Positions 33,119 to 44,060 of a stretch of 64,000 nt of DNA are shown in pieces (the first letter of the stretch is position 1; every line of letters begins with the position of its first letter). The stretch comes from Reticulitermes speratus (lineage: Eukaryota > Arthropoda > Insecta > Blattodea > Rhinotermitidae): positions 3,458,894-3,522,893 of the forward strand of contig JAJKFL010000012.1 in the NCBI GenBank assembly GCA_021186555.1, written 5' to 3'. The position numbers were made by a program, and so were the translations under genes. Under the pieces are notes generated by a model. That model was not told where the DNA came from, made no database searches, and saw only the letters and a program-made list of their open reading frames with translations.

Positions 33119-33468
33119 GTCAGTCAGGATTGGCGGTCTCAGACCGTGATTCAGACCGGTACCGCCCAAAAGACAGAAGCGTCACCACTGAGATAGCGTG
33201 ACATAACTGGCAGCTGTCCAGAGCTTTACACGGCTCTGTCTTCCACGGCTTCGCCTCCTTCCAGTCAAATCGACCGCCGTTGTGCTGCCGCTCGATAAGT
33301 GTAAATTTTTTAAACGGGGCACAGAAAACGTTCCTAGTTGAATGCACCCACTTGGCCTTCAGCAAGCAGCGCGTAAAATTCCGAGGCCGAAAATAACTGA
33401 GTAGGTAACAGAAACAAAGGAAGACAGACGATCCGTCTTCTTCGTTCCGTCCTTCCTTCCGTCCTTTT
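33119..33468. other. Unassigned spacer
   Basis: No element recognised. An 81-codon minus-strand frame has no similarity I can name. Confidence 0.4.
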
Positions 33469-33712
33469 CATTATAGCTCAGTCAATACAGTGATCTGGCT
33501 ACGGGCTGGATGAATGAGCAATTATGGTTCATTATAGCTCAGTCAATACAGTGATCTGGCTACGGGCTGGATGAATGAGCAATTATGGTTCATTATAGCT
33601 CAGTCAATACAGTGATCTGGCTACGGGCTGGATGAATGAGCAATTATGGTTCATTATAGCTCAGTCAATACAGTGATCTGGCTATGGGCTGGATGAATGA
33701 GAAATTATGGTT
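33469..33712 (+). repeat. 61-bp tandem duplication of a SINE A head, four copies
   Basis: Units begin CATTATAGCTCAGTCAATAC at 33469, 33530, 33591 and 33652, exactly 61 bp apart, and each holds the A-box-like half of SINE A (TAGCTCAGT to GGCTACGGGCTGGATG). They are almost identical, so the duplication is recent. The single SINE body follows directly. Confidence 0.93.
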
Positions 33713-33900
33713 CATTCCCGTCCGAGGTATAAACTTTTCTTTCCTCCAAACCATCCAGACCGGCTCTGGGGCTAACGCTGCCTCCTATTCAATGGGTATC
33801 GGGGTTATTTCCAGAGGGTAAAGTGGCCGAAGCATGAAGCTGACCACTCAACTGCATCAAGTAGACGCTAAGACAGTGCGCAGCTGTACCTCCAGGCCTC
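33713..33900 (+). mobile_element. SINE family A body following the duplicated heads
   Basis: TTTCTTTCCTCCAAACCATC, CAGACCGGCTCTGGGGC, CTCCTATTCAATGGGTATCG, GGGTAAAGTGGCCGAAG and GACCACTCAACTGCATCAAG match the family A body. The B box is replaced by GTTCATTCCCGTCCG. Confidence 0.82.
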
Positions 33901-34149
33901 GCATGCATGCATAGTGTAAAGCTTAATTAAGTGCAGGGTCATCTTTACCTTTACTTTTCCTACCTAACTTTACGTTCTGGATATAAACACGTGTTCGATA
34001 AACCCCGATGGACCAGACCACACTTGAGGACATTACAGGCAAACACGAGCCATGTACCATGTATCATATATCATGTCAGAATAATGCTCGACGTACGTAC
34101 AAATATTTACGTAACGTAGTGTAATTTGATAAATGAAGCGACAATACGG

Positions 34150-34840
34150 TCCCGTCCGTGTCTTGGTTCAGGCGGTTAGTTCCCAGTCTCTCACGCCAGT
34201 AACCTGGTTCGATCCCTGGCCAGTCCATGTAGGATTTGTTGTGGACAAAGTGGCACTGGGACAGGGTTTTTCGAGTACTGTTTTCCCCTGCCAGTATCAT
34301 TCAACCAATGCTGCATATTCATTCACTCACCTAACACGACACCAGGGGCGCACCCAAGGGGCGGGGGCTGTCGGGCTGCAGCCCCCCCAAATTCCCAAAA
34401 ACCGGAATTAAAAAAAACAGATTTTGTAGATATTATATCAGACATTTTACGTGATTTCCCCTTCAGCCGAAATCAGCCACTGGAATCAGCTGATGACTAA
34501 TACATTAGAATTTTGAAAAATAAATTAATAAAATTAAAAAAAACAATAAGATAGGACACTGTGATTGAGTCACGTAACATGTAGTTATATTGTTATGTAT
34601 ATAAATGTAGTTATATTTGTATGTATATAAATGTAGTTATTTGTATGTATATAAATGCAGTTGCAGACAGTTATGTTGTACTTACGATATGAGTTTTATA
34701 ACACAATTTTTAAAATCAAACAAATTATATATAGCCTCAGGGTCAGCCCCCCCCCCCCCAGCGAAAAATTCTGGGTGCGCACCTGCACGACACTACATGA
34801 CCTTCGCAACTGACAGCGTCGTTAAATAACAAACTCAACG
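34150..34840 (+). mobile_element. SINE family E split by a hAT-like insertion
   Basis: The first part (34150-34342) has GTCTTGGTTCAGGCGGTTAG, CCTGGTTCGATCCCTGG, CAGTCCATGTAGG, TTTTCCCCTGCCAGTATCAT and CATTCACTCACC. The last part resumes after the insertion with TACATGACC and CAACTGACAGCGTCGTTAAA. Removing 34343-34785 and one copy of the 8-bp duplication rejoins the family E consensus. Confidence 0.85.
34343..34785. mobile_element. Non-autonomous hAT-like element, 443 bp, perfect 8-bp TSD
   Basis: The ends are inverted: CAGGGGCGCACCCA at the left and TGGGTGCGCACCTG at the right. Each is followed inward by a G- or C-rich block (GGGGCGGGGGCTG left; a run of 13 C right). CACGACAC is duplicated at 34335-34342 and 34786-34793. 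An 8-bp duplication with CAG..CTG ends is the hallmark of hAT transposons, and the GC-rich sub-terminal block resembles the hAT group with CAGGGGCGGA-type ends. The interior is AT-rich with a short tandem repeat (ATGTAGTTATATTTGTATGT) and no transposase. Confidence 0.85.
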
Positions 34841-34897
34841 AAATAATATTCTACCAACTAAAGACGAAGTTTCCTCCCAAACGGAATTTGGTGTGCA

Positions 34898-36219
34898 TAG
34901 GCGTAGTGACGTAACAGCGACAATGACGGTCACCAAATGACATCTAGTGACGTAACGGCGACAATCACGGTCACCAAATGACATCTAGTGACGTAACAGC
35001 GACAATCACGGTCACCAAATGACATCTAGTGACGTAACAGCGACAATCACGGTCACCAAATGACATCTCGTGACGTAACAGCGACAATCACGGTCACCAA
35101 ATGACATCTCGTGACGTAACAGCGACAATCACGGTCACCAAATGACATCTCGTGACGTAACGGCGACAATCACGGTCACCAAATGACATCTCGTGACGTA
35201 ACGGCGACAATCACGGTCACCAAATGACATCTAGTGACGTAACAGCGACAATCACGGTCACCAAATGACATCTAGTGACGTAACAGCGACAATCACGGTC
35301 ACCAAATGACATCTTGTGACGTAACGGCGACAATCACGGTCACCAAATGACATCTCGTGACGTAACGGCGACAATCACGGTCACCAAATGACATCTCGTG
35401 ACGTAACGGCGACAATCACGGTCACCAAATGACATCTAGTGACGTAACAGCGACAATCACGGTCACCAAATGACATCTAGTGACGTAACAGCGACAATCA
35501 CGGTCACCAAATGACATCTCGTGACGTAACAGCGACAATCACGGTCACCAAATGACATCTCGTGACGTAACAGCGACAATTACGGTCACCAAATGATATC
35601 TCGTGACGTAACGGCGACAATCACGGTCACCAAATGACATCTCGTGACGTAACGGCGACAATCACGGTCACCAAATGACATCTAGTGACGTAACAGCGAC
35701 AATCACGGTCACCAAATAACATCTCGTGACGTAACAGCGACAATCACGGTCACCAAATGACATCTCGTGACGTAACAGCGACAATCACGGTCACCAAATG
35801 ACATCTCGTGACGTAACAGCGACAATCACGGTCACCAAATGACATCTCGTGACGTAACAGCGACAATTACGGTCACCAAATGACATCTCGTGACGTAACG
35901 GCGACAATCACGGTCACCAAATGACATCTCGTGACGTAACGGCGACAATCACGGTCACCAAATGACATCTCGTGACGTATCAGCGACAATCACGGTCACC
36001 AAATGACATCTAGTGACGTAACAGCGACAATCACGGTCACCAAATGACATCTCGTGACGTAACAGCGACAATCACGGTCACAAAATGACATCTCGTGACG
36101 TAACAGCGACAATCACGGTCACCAAATGACATCTCGTGACGTAACAGCGACAATCACGGTCACCAAATGACATCTCGTGACGTAACAGCGACAATCACGG
36201 TCACCAAATGACATCTCGT
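34898..36219. repeat. 41-bp minisatellite with a bZIP-like site per unit, about 32 copies
   Basis: The unit contains GTGACGTAACAGCGACAATC, ACGGTCACC and AAATGACATCT. Two biallelic positions (CT[A/C]GTG and GTAAC[A/G]GCG) segregate along the array in blocks that recur in the same order, consistent with duplications of several units at a time. TGACGTAA in each unit resembles CREB/ATF or C/EBP-ATF binding sites. Confidence 0.96.
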
Positions 36220-36589
36220 CAAATAAATAAACAAACCACATAAACACGCAGTTTTTTACGCTGGTTGACAGTTTCCCTTTTTTGATTCGTTGTATGCATT
36301 ATTAGTTTATTGCTGAACGCGCGTTTCAAATGTTTGGCAATCATTTCCATTACGACGTCAGCAGTTCAGGAAGACTCACTGCGGCCACACTGCTGTTGTT
36401 CCTTGTTTTGTGGAAATTTCAGCGCTGTCAAAGTACACGATTTACCTTAAAATTCCGACAGTAATACAGAAATTATATTACAATAGACGAAAGAGGTCAG
36501 AACAAAGAAAATGCTACGGCGATTACACGTAAGTTTGCCAAATATGTGATTTCAAAATCCGTTAAATCCCAGTTATGTTTACGTAAAAG
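36220..36589. other. Unassigned spacer
   Basis: No element recognised. Confidence 0.45.
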
Positions 36590-36874
36590 TGAGCCGTGTC
36601 TATCCCAGTGGCCGTGCGGTCTAAGGCGTGGATCTACGGCCGCTCGCTTACTGGGATTGTGGGTTCGAATCCCGCCTAGGGCATGGATGTCTGTCTGTTG
36701 TGAGTGTTGTGTGTTGTCAGGTACAGGTCTTTGTGTCGGGCTGATCCCTCGTCCAGAGGAGTCCTACCGAATGTGGTGTGTCTAAAAAGTGTGTGACCGT
36801 GAAGCCTCGAAAAATGAGGCGGCCTAGGCCCCCAAGGGGCTGTCGAGCCATTGGAAAAAAAACACTGAGCCGTG
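36590..36874 (+). mobile_element. SINE family B, full length, with 9-bp TSD
   Basis: Head TATCCCAGTGGCCGTGCGGT and B box GTGGGTTCGAATCCCGCCTA, body GGCATGGATGTCTGTCTGTT and AGAGGAGTCCTACCGAATG, end GGCCCCCAAGGGGCTGTCGA and GAGCCATTGG plus an A-run. TGAGCCGTG at 36590-36598 and 36866-36874 is a target duplication. Confidence 0.92.
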
Positions 36875-36990
36875 CGACATCAGAGGATTCAAGTCTTCTG
36901 GGATGTGACGCCGTGACGGTGGGTGACTTCGGACGTTTCGAAGGACCGTTGTGCCTTCATCTTCAAAAGCAAGCAGTCTTAACTCGGTTA
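36875..36990 (-). mobile_element. Single LTR-like arm of a foldback-family element
   Basis: Shares GGATTCAAGTCTTCTGGGAT and GTGACGCCGTG with the foldback terminus family seen at 41990 and 52083 (the latter in inverse orientation), and contains one hammerhead-like motif on the minus strand. No second arm was found next to it. Confidence 0.55.
36932..36966 (-). ncRNA. Hammerhead-like motif, perfect stem II
   Basis: Minus strand: TTGAAGA, T, GAAGG, 9-nt loop, CCTTC, GAAAC, GT, C. Five perfect stem II pairs. The first box I base is T instead of C, so activity is doubtful. Confidence 0.42.
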
Positions 36991-37504
36991 TCAAATTAAT
37001 TCTTGATTATTTTGCATTCTATGCCCCACACATCCATTTGTGTAACAACTAAAGCTGCAGGAAAGCAAAGCTGATCACTGCCTCCATCTAATGCATATTT
37101 CTAGACTACGTGGAGCTTTACTCCACATCCCCTTGCCTCTTCCCGTCCTGATGTTCTACCTTACAGCTAAACATTATTCTGAACTTCCTGCTTCAAAATA
37201 ATTCCTCAAACTGTAAGTAAAATTGTTTTCCAATGAAACGTTAAGTCAACAGTTACACAGAAAGCTATGTTGTGCTTCTTCCTTCAACTGCTGCTTAGCA
37301 ACCTGTGACGTCACACGTCCACATGTTCAGTAATCATGTTTATACGTTTATGTGCTAACTTAGCTGGCGAAATAAACTCCAAAATTTCATTCACACAAAA
37401 ACACCCCGCAGCCGCCACAGATAATAAGCATCATTAGTACAACTCAGAAAAGTTTTATTTTAAATCAGCAACTCTGCATTTTCGCTGGGGGTGGTGCGCG
37501 GGTA
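36991..37504. other. Unassigned spacer with a consensus CRE
   Basis: TGACGTCA lies at 37306-37313. Nothing else recognised. Confidence 0.45.
37306..37313. promoter_or_regulatory. Palindromic CRE-like site
   Basis: A perfect TGACGTCA, the CREB/ATF consensus. No promoter or exon is evident nearby, so functional relevance is unknown. Confidence 0.2.
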
Positions 37505-38562
37505 CTGTCCGCGTAACATTGCTTAGGGACGCTGCATAAACAAAACAGTACTGTCCGCGTAACATTGCTTAGGGACGCTGCATAAACAAAACAGTACTGT
37601 CCGCGTAACATTGCTTAGGGACGCTGCATAAACAAAACAGTACTGTCCGCGTAACATTGCTTAGGGACGCTGCATAAACAAAACAGTACTGTCCGCGTAA
37701 CATTGCTTAAGGACGCTGCATAAACAAAACAGTACTGTCCACGTAACATTGCTTAAGGACGCTGCATAAACAAAACAGTACTGTCCACGTAACATTGCTT
37801 AGGGACGCTGCATAAACAAAACAGTACTGTCCGCGTAACATTGCTTAGGGACGCTGCATAAACAAAACAGTACTGTCCGCGTAAAATTGCTTAAGGACGC
37901 TGCATAAACAAAACAGTACTGTCCACGTAACATTGCTTAAGGACGCTGCATAAACAAAACAGTACTGTCCACGTAACATTGCTTAAGGACGCTGCATAAA
38001 CAAAAGAGTACTGTCCGCGTAACATTGCTTAAGGACGCTGCATAAACAAAAGAGTACTGTCCGCGTAACACTGCTTAAGGACGCTGCATAAACAAAACAG
38101 TACTGTCCGCGTAACATTGCTTAAGTACGCTGCATAAACAAAACAGTACTGTCCACGTAACATTGCTTAAGGACGCTGCATAAACAAAACAGTACTGTCC
38201 ACGTAACATTGCTTAAGGACGCTGCATAAACAAAACAGTACTGTCCACGTAACATTGCTTAAGGACGCTGCATAAACAAAACAGTACTGTCCACGTAACA
38301 TTGCTTAAGGACGCTGCATAAACAAAACAGTACTGTCCACGTAACATTGCTTAAGGACGCTGCATAAACAAAAGAGTACTGTCCGCGTAACATTGCTTAA
38401 GGACGCTGCATAAACAAAACAGTACTGTCCGCGTAACACTGCTTAAGGACGCTGCATAAACAAAACAGTACTGTCCACGTAACATTGCTTAAGGACGCTG
38501 CATAAACAAAACAGTACTGTCCACGTAACATTGCTTAAGGACGCTGCATAAACAAAACAGTA
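37505..38562. repeat. 46-bp minisatellite, about 23 copies
   Basis: The unit holds the palindrome ACAGTACTGT, then CC[G/A]CGTAACATTGCTTA[G/A]GG and ACGCTGCATAAACAAA. The left end has CTTAGGGACG with CCGCG. The right two-thirds mostly have CTTAAGGACG with CCACG. This polarity suggests directional expansion. Confidence 0.96.
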
Positions 38563-38724
38563 GCCTATGTTTAGCTAACGACGACTTCTTACCTGTCACT
38601 TCCGCCTCACGAATTATTAATGTCACGTGCACCTTTTGTGCGTTTCTTCTTTCAGTGACCAAGTAAAGACAAAGCTGCAACTCACGGCCGACTGGCTATG
38701 TTACGCAGTGCGTGCAGTGCGGTT

Positions 38725-39240
38725 TGACAGGGCAGGGTAGTGTAGCGGTAAATCTACATTTTTATTCTGGAGATAAATGTTAAAGCAATCCCATTACAGG
38801 CCTGGACAGGCCCTTAGGGTTCCAGGAGGTTGAGGCTCCCAGATTTATAGACAATCATCACATGAAGGCGGTAAGTTTGTCAGTCCTACGCACCAACCGT
38901 CTTTACCCCCAGGAGACGTCCCTGGTAATCATGTCTGTTAGAGTCTGAGTTCACCCCGGGGCCATAGTGCGGCAGGAAGGATTAAGTCAATGAAAAATCC
39001 CAATGACCCAATCGGGAATCGAACCCGCGACCTTCCGGCTAGTAGCGCAGTGTTATTCTGAAGGCGCTGAGTTCAAATCTCGGCCGAAATACGGGCTACA
39101 CTGAGTCCTTTTCGCGCTTTTCCTCAATCCCTCCTGAAAAATGCCAGGATATTTTATCTTAATCAGGCCATGACCGATTCGTTCCAGATCCTTCCCAATT
39201 AGTCAACACTATAGCGTCAGATACTGACAAAAATGTTAAA
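38725..39240 (+). mobile_element. SINE family D split by a SINE C insertion
   Basis: The left part has GGCAGGGTAGTGTAGCGGTA and AATCTAC. The right part resumes with TTATTCTGAAGGCGCTGAGT, TCAAATCTCGGCC, then the body TTTTCCTCAATCCCTCC and CAGGCCATGACCGATTCG. It aligns with the copy at 20930 once the insertion is removed. Confidence 0.7.
38770..39052 (-). mobile_element. SINE family C inserted into SINE D, 8-bp TSD
   Basis: TTATTCTG occurs at 38762-38769 and 39053-39060. Between them, read on the minus strand, is SINE C: CACTGCGCTACTAGCCGG, GGTCGCGGGTTCGATTCCCG, AATCCTTCCTGCCGC, CCCCGGGGTGAACTCAGACT, CCTCAACCTCCTGGAACCCT and a tail GGGATTGCTTTAAC. The first 30 or so bases of the head are missing, so the copy is slightly 5'-truncated. 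Confidence 0.85.
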
Positions 39241-40088
39241 CAACCAGCAGCAAAATCTAAAGTTTCAACCACTTTTTGTATTGCCACTGGACAGAGGACG
39301 AAATGAAAATAGGATGGAAAGCAGAAGGAAGACATTTAAAACGTTGTAACAAGTACGCACAGTGCAAGTACAAGTACAACGAGCCGTTCGGTCCTTCACA
39401 AGACCTAGCTACAGCGCTACAGTCGATGTACATCTGTCACACTGAACCGTAGCGCCGCTGCCAAGGTACGGAGGAAGAACAAACTAGATTCAGTACCTTA
39501 TTTCCATTTCCGTCACACGGAATATAAATTGCGCAAAGCTGTACTTCGCTAACTTGTGTTGGGTCCACAGTGTCACATGAACCTCCTCAGCAGGGATACC
39601 AACGCTCTGCGCAGGCGCAGAAACGTATGTGAAGGCTCAGTCGCGCATAAATGCAGGTACGTGTTCATGTAAATTGGTTACCACAACTGCCTGACCTAAG
39701 CGAAACACGGAACTCTCCAATACGCAATTTCACGAAGCTCCGTCCAGCAGTTCTCCAGTTTTACATTGGTAAAGACGGACGGAAGGCGCAGCTGTTTCAA
39801 CGGGAGCTCCGAAGGGATGCAAGCGCGCTTAAACAGAAAGGGCTGAAAAAAGAAGGTAATAAACAAAGAAGGAAGAAAGAAAGAAAGGACAAAGAGTGCG
39901 TGAGTAAATTAATAAAGGAAAGAAAACGAGAATGCATGCTATACTACAAAAGAAAAAAAGTGGAAACACACCATGAACGCCTGTAAACACAGGCCTATCA
40001 CACACCTGCTGCTGCCCTCTGTAAACACCAGAAGCCCACACAAGTAAGGAGGCTGAATGTGTACTTACGAGAAGTCGTTATTTCTTAT
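39241..40088. other. Unassigned DNA
   Basis: A 111-codon frame at 39651-39986 ends in a Lys/Arg/Glu-rich stretch from an AAG/GAA-rich tract. It has no domain I recognise and is probably compositional. Confidence 0.4.
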
Positions 40089-41252
40089 GGGTTAACATTA
40101 CATAGCCACCTGTCAGTGAACACGTACGTATATTCTACGGTTAACATTACATAGCCACCTGTCAGTGAACACGTAGTATATTCTACGGTTAACATTACAT
40201 AGCCACCTGTCAGTGAACACGTACGTATATTCTACGGTTAACATTACATAGCCACCTGTCAGTGAACACGTACGTATATTCTACGGTTAACATTACATAG
40301 CCACCTGTCAGTGAACACGTACGTATATTCTACGGTTAACATTACATAGCCACCTGTCAGTGAACACGTACGTATATTCTACGGTTAACATTACATAGCC
40401 ACCTGTCAGTGAACACGTACGTATATTCTACGGTTAACATTGCATAGCCACCTGTCAGTGAACACGTACGTATATTCTACGGTTAACATTACATAGCCAC
40501 CTGTCAGTGAACACGTACGTATATTCTACGGTTAACATTACATAGCCACCTGTCAGTGAACACGTACGTATATTCTACGGTTAACATTACATAGCCACCT
40601 GTCAGTGAACACGTACGTATATTCTACGGTTAACATTACATAGCCACCTGTAAGTGAACATGTACGTATATTCTACGGTTAACATTACATAGCCACCTGT
40701 CAGTGAACACGTACGTATATTCTACGGTTAACATTACATAGCCACCTGTCAGTGAACACGTACGTATATTCTACGGTTAACATTACATAGCCACCTGTCA
40801 GTGAACACGTAGTATATTCTACGGTTAACATTACATAGCCACCTGTCAGTGAACACGTACGTATATTCTACGGTTAACATTACATAGCCACCTGTCAGTG
40901 AACACGTAGTATATTCTACGGTTAACATTACATAGCCACCTGTCAGTGAACACGTAGTATATTCTACGGTTAACATTACATAGCCACCTGTCAGTGAACA
41001 CGTAGTATATTCTACGGTTAACATTACATAGCCACCTGTCAGTGAACACGTAGTATATTCTACGGTTAACATTACATAGCCACCTGTCAGTGAACACGTA
41101 GTATATTCTACGGTTAACATTACATAGCCACCTGTCAGTGAACACGTACGTATATTCTACGGTTAACATTACATAGCCACCTGTCAGTGAACACGTAGTA
41201 TATTCTACGGTTAACATTACATAGCCACCTGTCAGTGAACACGTACGTATAT
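40089..41252. repeat. 48-49 bp minisatellite, about 24 copies
   Basis: The unit contains GGTTAACATTACATAGCCAC, CTGTCAGTGAACACGTACGT and ATATTCTAC. Two forms, CACGTACGTATATT (49 bp) and CACGTAGTATATT (48 bp), are clustered: the short form dominates from 40800 to 41110. Each unit has an E-box-like CACCTG and an ACGT core, without other sign of regulation. Confidence 0.96.
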
Positions 41253-41984
41253 CCTACGGCTCGCATTCAACTCACAACCTCAACTTTATACTATGTCCAA
41301 TTCCGATTATGTTTATACATGAAATATTATTTCTGCACAGTTGGCTCCATAACACACATATAGCCTACCGATAGCAGAAATACGTATTCACTTCCTGATT
41401 AAACTACGAAAAATCTTTTCGAAAATAAAAGGATCTCGTTTCCCCCCGGATACTATATTGTTTGCACTACCTGTGTTGGAAAATGTTAGAAGTTCGTTGT
41501 ACATGAAACTTTGTGAAAGACGGCCGGGAGAAATAAGAAGTATACAAAGAAGTACAGAGCTGAAAGCCAAGCATTTCTTAACAGGAAGTCTGAGCTTCTG
41601 AGGGCTTCTATTGCTATCGATTAAGAGCTCATCAGAACAACTTTCACAACACTCGCAAATGACAGCACGCGAGCCAACCTCTGGCATATTGCCATATAAC
41701 ACATTCGTTTGCACGCACACAAACAAAACTAAAATAAATTCTGTAAATTTGTTCGCCCCTTAAAGCAAGCGAACTAGTCTCGTCTTGCGTGACTAAATTC
41801 ACACACACACACACACATAGAGCAAAACCGTAAGCGATGCGATATTGCACGAACTGGGGGGAAACAAGAAATGCATATCGACTACTGTTTCGTACACTCC
41901 AGGAGAAAGATATATGCGCTCACGGTAGGACAATGTGAATAGAGTACCTTGATATGACGAGTGTTCAGACATCGGCCACATTGA
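41253..41984. other. Unassigned spacer with a short (AC)n run
   Basis: An (AC)n run lies near 41803-41816. No gene recognised; the 112-codon minus-strand frame has no known domain. Confidence 0.45.
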
Positions 41985-42031
41985 GAACTTCCCTCTTCTG
42001 GGATGTTACGCAGCGTTGATTGGTAGTTCCC

Positions 42032-42066
42032 GATGTTTCGGGACAACCTATCGCTCCCATCTTCAA
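42032..42066 (-). ncRNA. Hammerhead-like motif, left arm (diverged)
   Basis: Minus strand: TTGAAGA, T, GGGA/TCCC stem with an extra mismatch, GAAAC, ATC. It lacks the GT of stem III and has T at the first box position. Same 35-nt length as the other copies. Confidence 0.3.
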
Positions 42067-42090
42067 GCGACAAGCAGTCCAAGAAAATCC

Positions 42091-42125
42091 TTGAAGATGA
42101 GACTGATAGGTTGTCCCGAAACATC
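42091..42125 (+). ncRNA. Hammerhead-like motif, right arm (diverged)
   Basis: TTGAAGA, T, GAGAC, 9-nt loop, GTCCC, GAAAC, ATC. Four of five stem II positions pair. It probably degenerated with its partner arm. Confidence 0.3.
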
Positions 42126-42175
42126 AGCAACGAACTAACGATCTAAGCTGCGTAACATCCCAGAAGAGCGAAGAT

Positions 42176-42300
42176 CTACCTGTTAAGGTTTCAGTCAGGT
42201 CGAAAAGGATGACCCAATTCCGATGTGTGACGCCGTGTAGTTTGGTATATAGGTACTCAGATTTCGGAGAAACCCTCTACGTCCATCTTCAGAGTAGCAA
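42176..42300 (-). mobile_element. Degenerate foldback-family arm
   Basis: GTGTGACGCCGTGTAG at the left and the minus-strand box CTGAAGATGG with CCGAAAT resemble the arms at 36.9 and 42.0 kb. Too diverged for a confident motif call. Confidence 0.4.
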
Positions 42301-42789
42301 TGTGTATGCCCCATAGGTCTGTGTCTTTCTATCTGACCAGAAGGCGTCACCTTCCAGATCTCACAGAAAACACAGTGTCCCCATTACAAATACCAACTTG
42401 TTAACGCTTTTTACTGTAGGAATCATACATAAAAATACATTGTATGAGTAAAGTTCCAAGTTCTTAATGATCAATACTGTGGTACATATATTTACCAGTG
42501 TGCTGTACACGTCACAACCGCACGCCGTGTTTCTCCACTCTCTGACACACCATACACGCCTTACACCTTACAGCTTCTCCTGTCATGTCTGTTCATCATA
42601 ATAATTTTTCCAGTGATTCACTTAAAATGTTCTGACTGCGTTTCTGGCGAGAGTCGGATTTTAGTCCATCCCAATCTGTCGATAATTTCCAGGAAGTACA
42701 GTAAGGAACAAAATTACATAAACGGTAAACAAACGTTCTAACATATTGCATTTGATTAACCCAGTAACACTTTGACATTTGCATTTCAT
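42301..42789. other. Unassigned spacer with a G-like core
   Basis: ACTGTGGTACATATATTTAC near 42476 resembles the core of element G. Nothing else recognised. Confidence 0.4.
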
Positions 42790-43015
42790 CTAAATAATAT
42801 ACAAACTTGCAGTCCCCACTTCACAGAAAACATACTGCTTTTTTCGTTACGAAAACCAAATGGTTAATGCTGTCTACGAAAACATTCGTGTTTACTCGCA
42901 GTATATAAATACGCCGTGTGGGCAACATACACGACTTTTAACTGTTAACGTTGGTAGCACTAGGTGTCTGTATAGCAACCACTACTCACCAACAGACAGT
43001 GCTTTAAACCTACGT
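42790..43015 (+). repeat. Single diverged copy of element G
   Basis: TATAAATACGCCGTGTGGGC, TAACTGTTAACG, TGTATAGCAACCACT and GTGCTTTAAACC match in order the G tail at 25060-25145. Confidence 0.5.
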
Positions 43016-44060
43016 GTTTCCCACGACTAACTAAGTCCATGGAGCACAGTCCTACACCAGAAGCCAAGAGTTCCTCAGCTAGTCAATAAATTCCGCGCAC
43101 CTTCTACATGACCATCCTCACCACTGTCACATCAATCCAGCCCACATCCGCACGCACCACGATAATTCTGTCCGCTATGACGACGGCATGGCGCGTCCTC
43201 ACAGGCTATGACGTCTTACTGTATAAACAGCTGACGACAGCTGACAAGCAGCGGTCCTCTAACATGGCGCTTGAGCGGAGGACAAACAAATCCTCTCCGT
43301 AAAAAAGAAACGTTACAAAATGTTAAACAGGGCCCCGGAATGACGCTACGATGTGTCAAAATTTGGGCGCATGTTAAAAAAAAACTCCCGCACGGACGTC
43401 TCCGCCATGAGACAGTTTCATTGCCCCTAAGCTGTCATGGCAATCAAAATACAATGCCCATTGATCCATTGGAATTGACGTAATGGTGTACCTACACGCC
43501 ATGCAGAGGGATTTGATACAATATCGATCTGTTGGCACTAAGTGTCACATAGGAAAAAGGCAGATAGGCTCAAGATGCTGAGGGGCATATTTGGACTTCA
43601 CACGGGGAAAGCAGGAGCTTCACAATTTCTACTATTGACCAAATACTGTGATCAAATTAAGGATAACTGGAGTATACAGAGCAATAGGCAAGCCCTCTAT
43701 AACGTTGCCCCGAACAACGTTGTCTCCCCACAGCACAGGCTACAAGACGTTCAACAGACAGGAACATACAGCACGACAACACGCAGAACAAAGCAGCTCA
43801 ACCCAAATGTGACCTTCTAATCCAAGAACCACTACTGTACGCATCATCCAGTTAGAAAAGTGCGTAGTTAGTACAACAGTGATGCCATATAACAACGTAT
43901 ATAAAAGCTACTACAAACTTTTAACATTTTAAAGTTTTAAAAAAACTTTATACAGTGTTTCATATCCTACAATTTTAAACATATCCAATTTTTTTAAATG
44001 TTATTATAACATAACTAAAAGTAAACTGACTACAGAAGACAGCGCCTGAACTTATGGATG
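43016..44060. other. Unassigned DNA
   Basis: Three short forward frames (43108-43302, 43271-43483 and 43542-43820) do not resemble proteins I know. No repeat recognised. Confidence 0.4.

Larger units (their letters stand above)
41985..42175. mobile_element. Foldback element, about 80-bp arms
   Basis: The left arm CTCTTCTGGGATGTTACGC to CCCATCTTCAA is complementary to the right arm TTGAAGATG to GCGTAACATCCCAGAAGAG, with a 24-base centre. Both arms share the CGGGACAACCTATC word and the hammerhead-like layout. Outer ends match the single arm at 36.9 kb. No ORF. Confidence 0.75.

Noticed and set aside
36599-36684. Functional tRNA-Leu gene
   Set aside because: The A and B boxes are good, but the head continues directly into a conserved SINE body shared by five copies and has a target duplication around the whole element.
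39651-39986. Basic, Lys-rich protein frame
   Set aside because: The basic tail comes from an AAG/GAA-rich tract; no domain, no conservation evidence and no splice structure.
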